DNA of 5,527 nt from Lachnospiraceae bacterium UBA1760 (GTDB lineage Bacteria > Bacillota > Clostridia > Lachnospirales > Lachnospiraceae). Under the pieces are notes generated by a model. It was not told where the DNA came from, did no database searches, and saw only the letters and a list, made by a program, of their open reading frames with translations. Where the stretch lies: assembly GCA_002314775.1 (NCBI GenBank), contig DCHE01000050.1, positions 1 to 5,527 of the forward strand. The letters are read 5' to 3'. The stretch's first letter is position 1; each line of letters begins with the position of its first letter. This document shows positions 5,283 through 5,527 of this stretch, piece by piece. Both the position numbers and the translations under genes were made by a program.

Positions 5283-5527
5283 ATGAAAATAGCAGTAACA
5301 TATGATAATGGAGAAATATTTCAGCATTTTGGACGAACAGAGGAATTTAAAGTATACGAAGTTGAAGATGGTTCAGTAATTTCATCCGAAGTAATAGGCT
5401 CAGACGGAGCAGGACATGAAGCACTTGCAGGGGTTCTTGCAGAGCAGGATATAGAGGTACTTATCTGTGGTGGTATGGGAAGTGGTGCTCAGGCAGCACT
5501 TGCAGAGGCAGGAATTGAAGTATATGC
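5283..5527 (+). CDS. NifB/NifX-type (dinitrogenase FeMo-cofactor biosynthesis superfamily) protein, 3'-truncated
   Basis: The first 81 residues are present and the frame runs off the right edge. The sequence starts MKIAVTYDNGEIFQHFGRTEEFKVYEVEDG, typical of the fold in which a small alpha/beta domain binds iron-molybdenum cofactor or its precursor (NifX, NifY and the NifB C-terminus). It continues GHEALAGVLAEQDIEVLICGGMGSGAQAALAEAGIEVY (44-81), where the GGMGxxAQxxLxxAGIEVY block is the family signature. Many anaerobes carry stand-alone copies unrelated to nitrogen fixation, with unknown or metal-handling roles. No other nif genes are visible, so I would not infer nitrogen fixation. The family is usually about 110-130 residues, so perhaps a third is missing. 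The start is fixed by AGGAG seven bases upstream. Confidence 0.92.
   Translation, partial: MKIAVTYDNGEIFQHFGRTEEFKVYEVEDGSVISSEVIGSDGAGHEALAGVLAEQDIEVLICGGMGSGAQAALAEAGIEVY

Overview
The window is AT-rich, with strong Shine-Dalgarno sites (AGGAG, GAGGG), frequent AGA and ATA codons, and consensus sigma-70-type promoter elements. Its gene families also point to a low-GC Gram-positive, most likely a Clostridia/Lachnospiraceae member (Butyrivibrio/Roseburia-like). This is inferred from composition and style, not from a database match. All genes I accept lie on the + strand.

Left part (1-530): the 3' portion of a gene cut by the window edge. It encodes a coiled-coil-rich protein with a distant resemblance to the DIP1984/septicolysin-like family. 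Next come a potentially structured intergenic stretch (531-645) and a tRNA-Thr gene with anticodon CGT (646-718). The tRNA has clean D, anticodon and T arms. Its acceptor stem carries an A.A mismatch, begins with U1, and has no encoded CCA. After a gene-free stretch (719-931) comes a 65-residue basic protein with a Cys-rich CRNHGGCxWC core (932-1129), a type I recall as small, conserved and uncharacterised in Firmicutes. Nothing convincing is seen at 1130-1275.

Middle part: a complete exonuclease III/AP endonuclease (1288-2115) is followed at once by a near-consensus promoter, TTGAAA-17-TATAAT, whose -35 box abuts the exonuclease stop codon. This promoter drives a two-gene membrane-protein unit: a DUF4234 protein (2190-2537) and a DUF2752 protein (2515-3006), overlapping by 23 bp. 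A terminator-like hairpin with a T-run lies just behind the DUF4234 stop. It therefore falls inside the first codons of the DUF2752 gene, an arrangement that could act as a translation-coupled attenuator.

Right part: an AT-rich intergenic region (3007-3162), holding a long stem-loop and possible -10 elements, precedes a cytosolic PAS-PAS-GGDEF-EAL protein of cyclic-di-GMP signalling (3163-5253). Its GGDEF motif is SGDEF without an RxxD inhibitory site. Its EAL domain keeps all the catalytic residues I could locate. Twenty-nine bases downstream, behind a good ribosome binding site, starts a NifB/NifX-type (dinitrogenase FeMo-cofactor biosynthesis superfamily) protein that runs off the right edge, probably in the same transcript.

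Functionally the window is mostly chromosomal: DNA repair, cyclic-di-GMP signalling, small membrane proteins and a metal-cofactor-type protein. The tRNA-adjacent stretch at 646-1287 is the part that most resembles an accessory or recombination-prone site. I found no CRISPR array, insertion sequence or clear new multi-gene system. The most unusual structural signal is the terminator nested in the overlapping gene pair.
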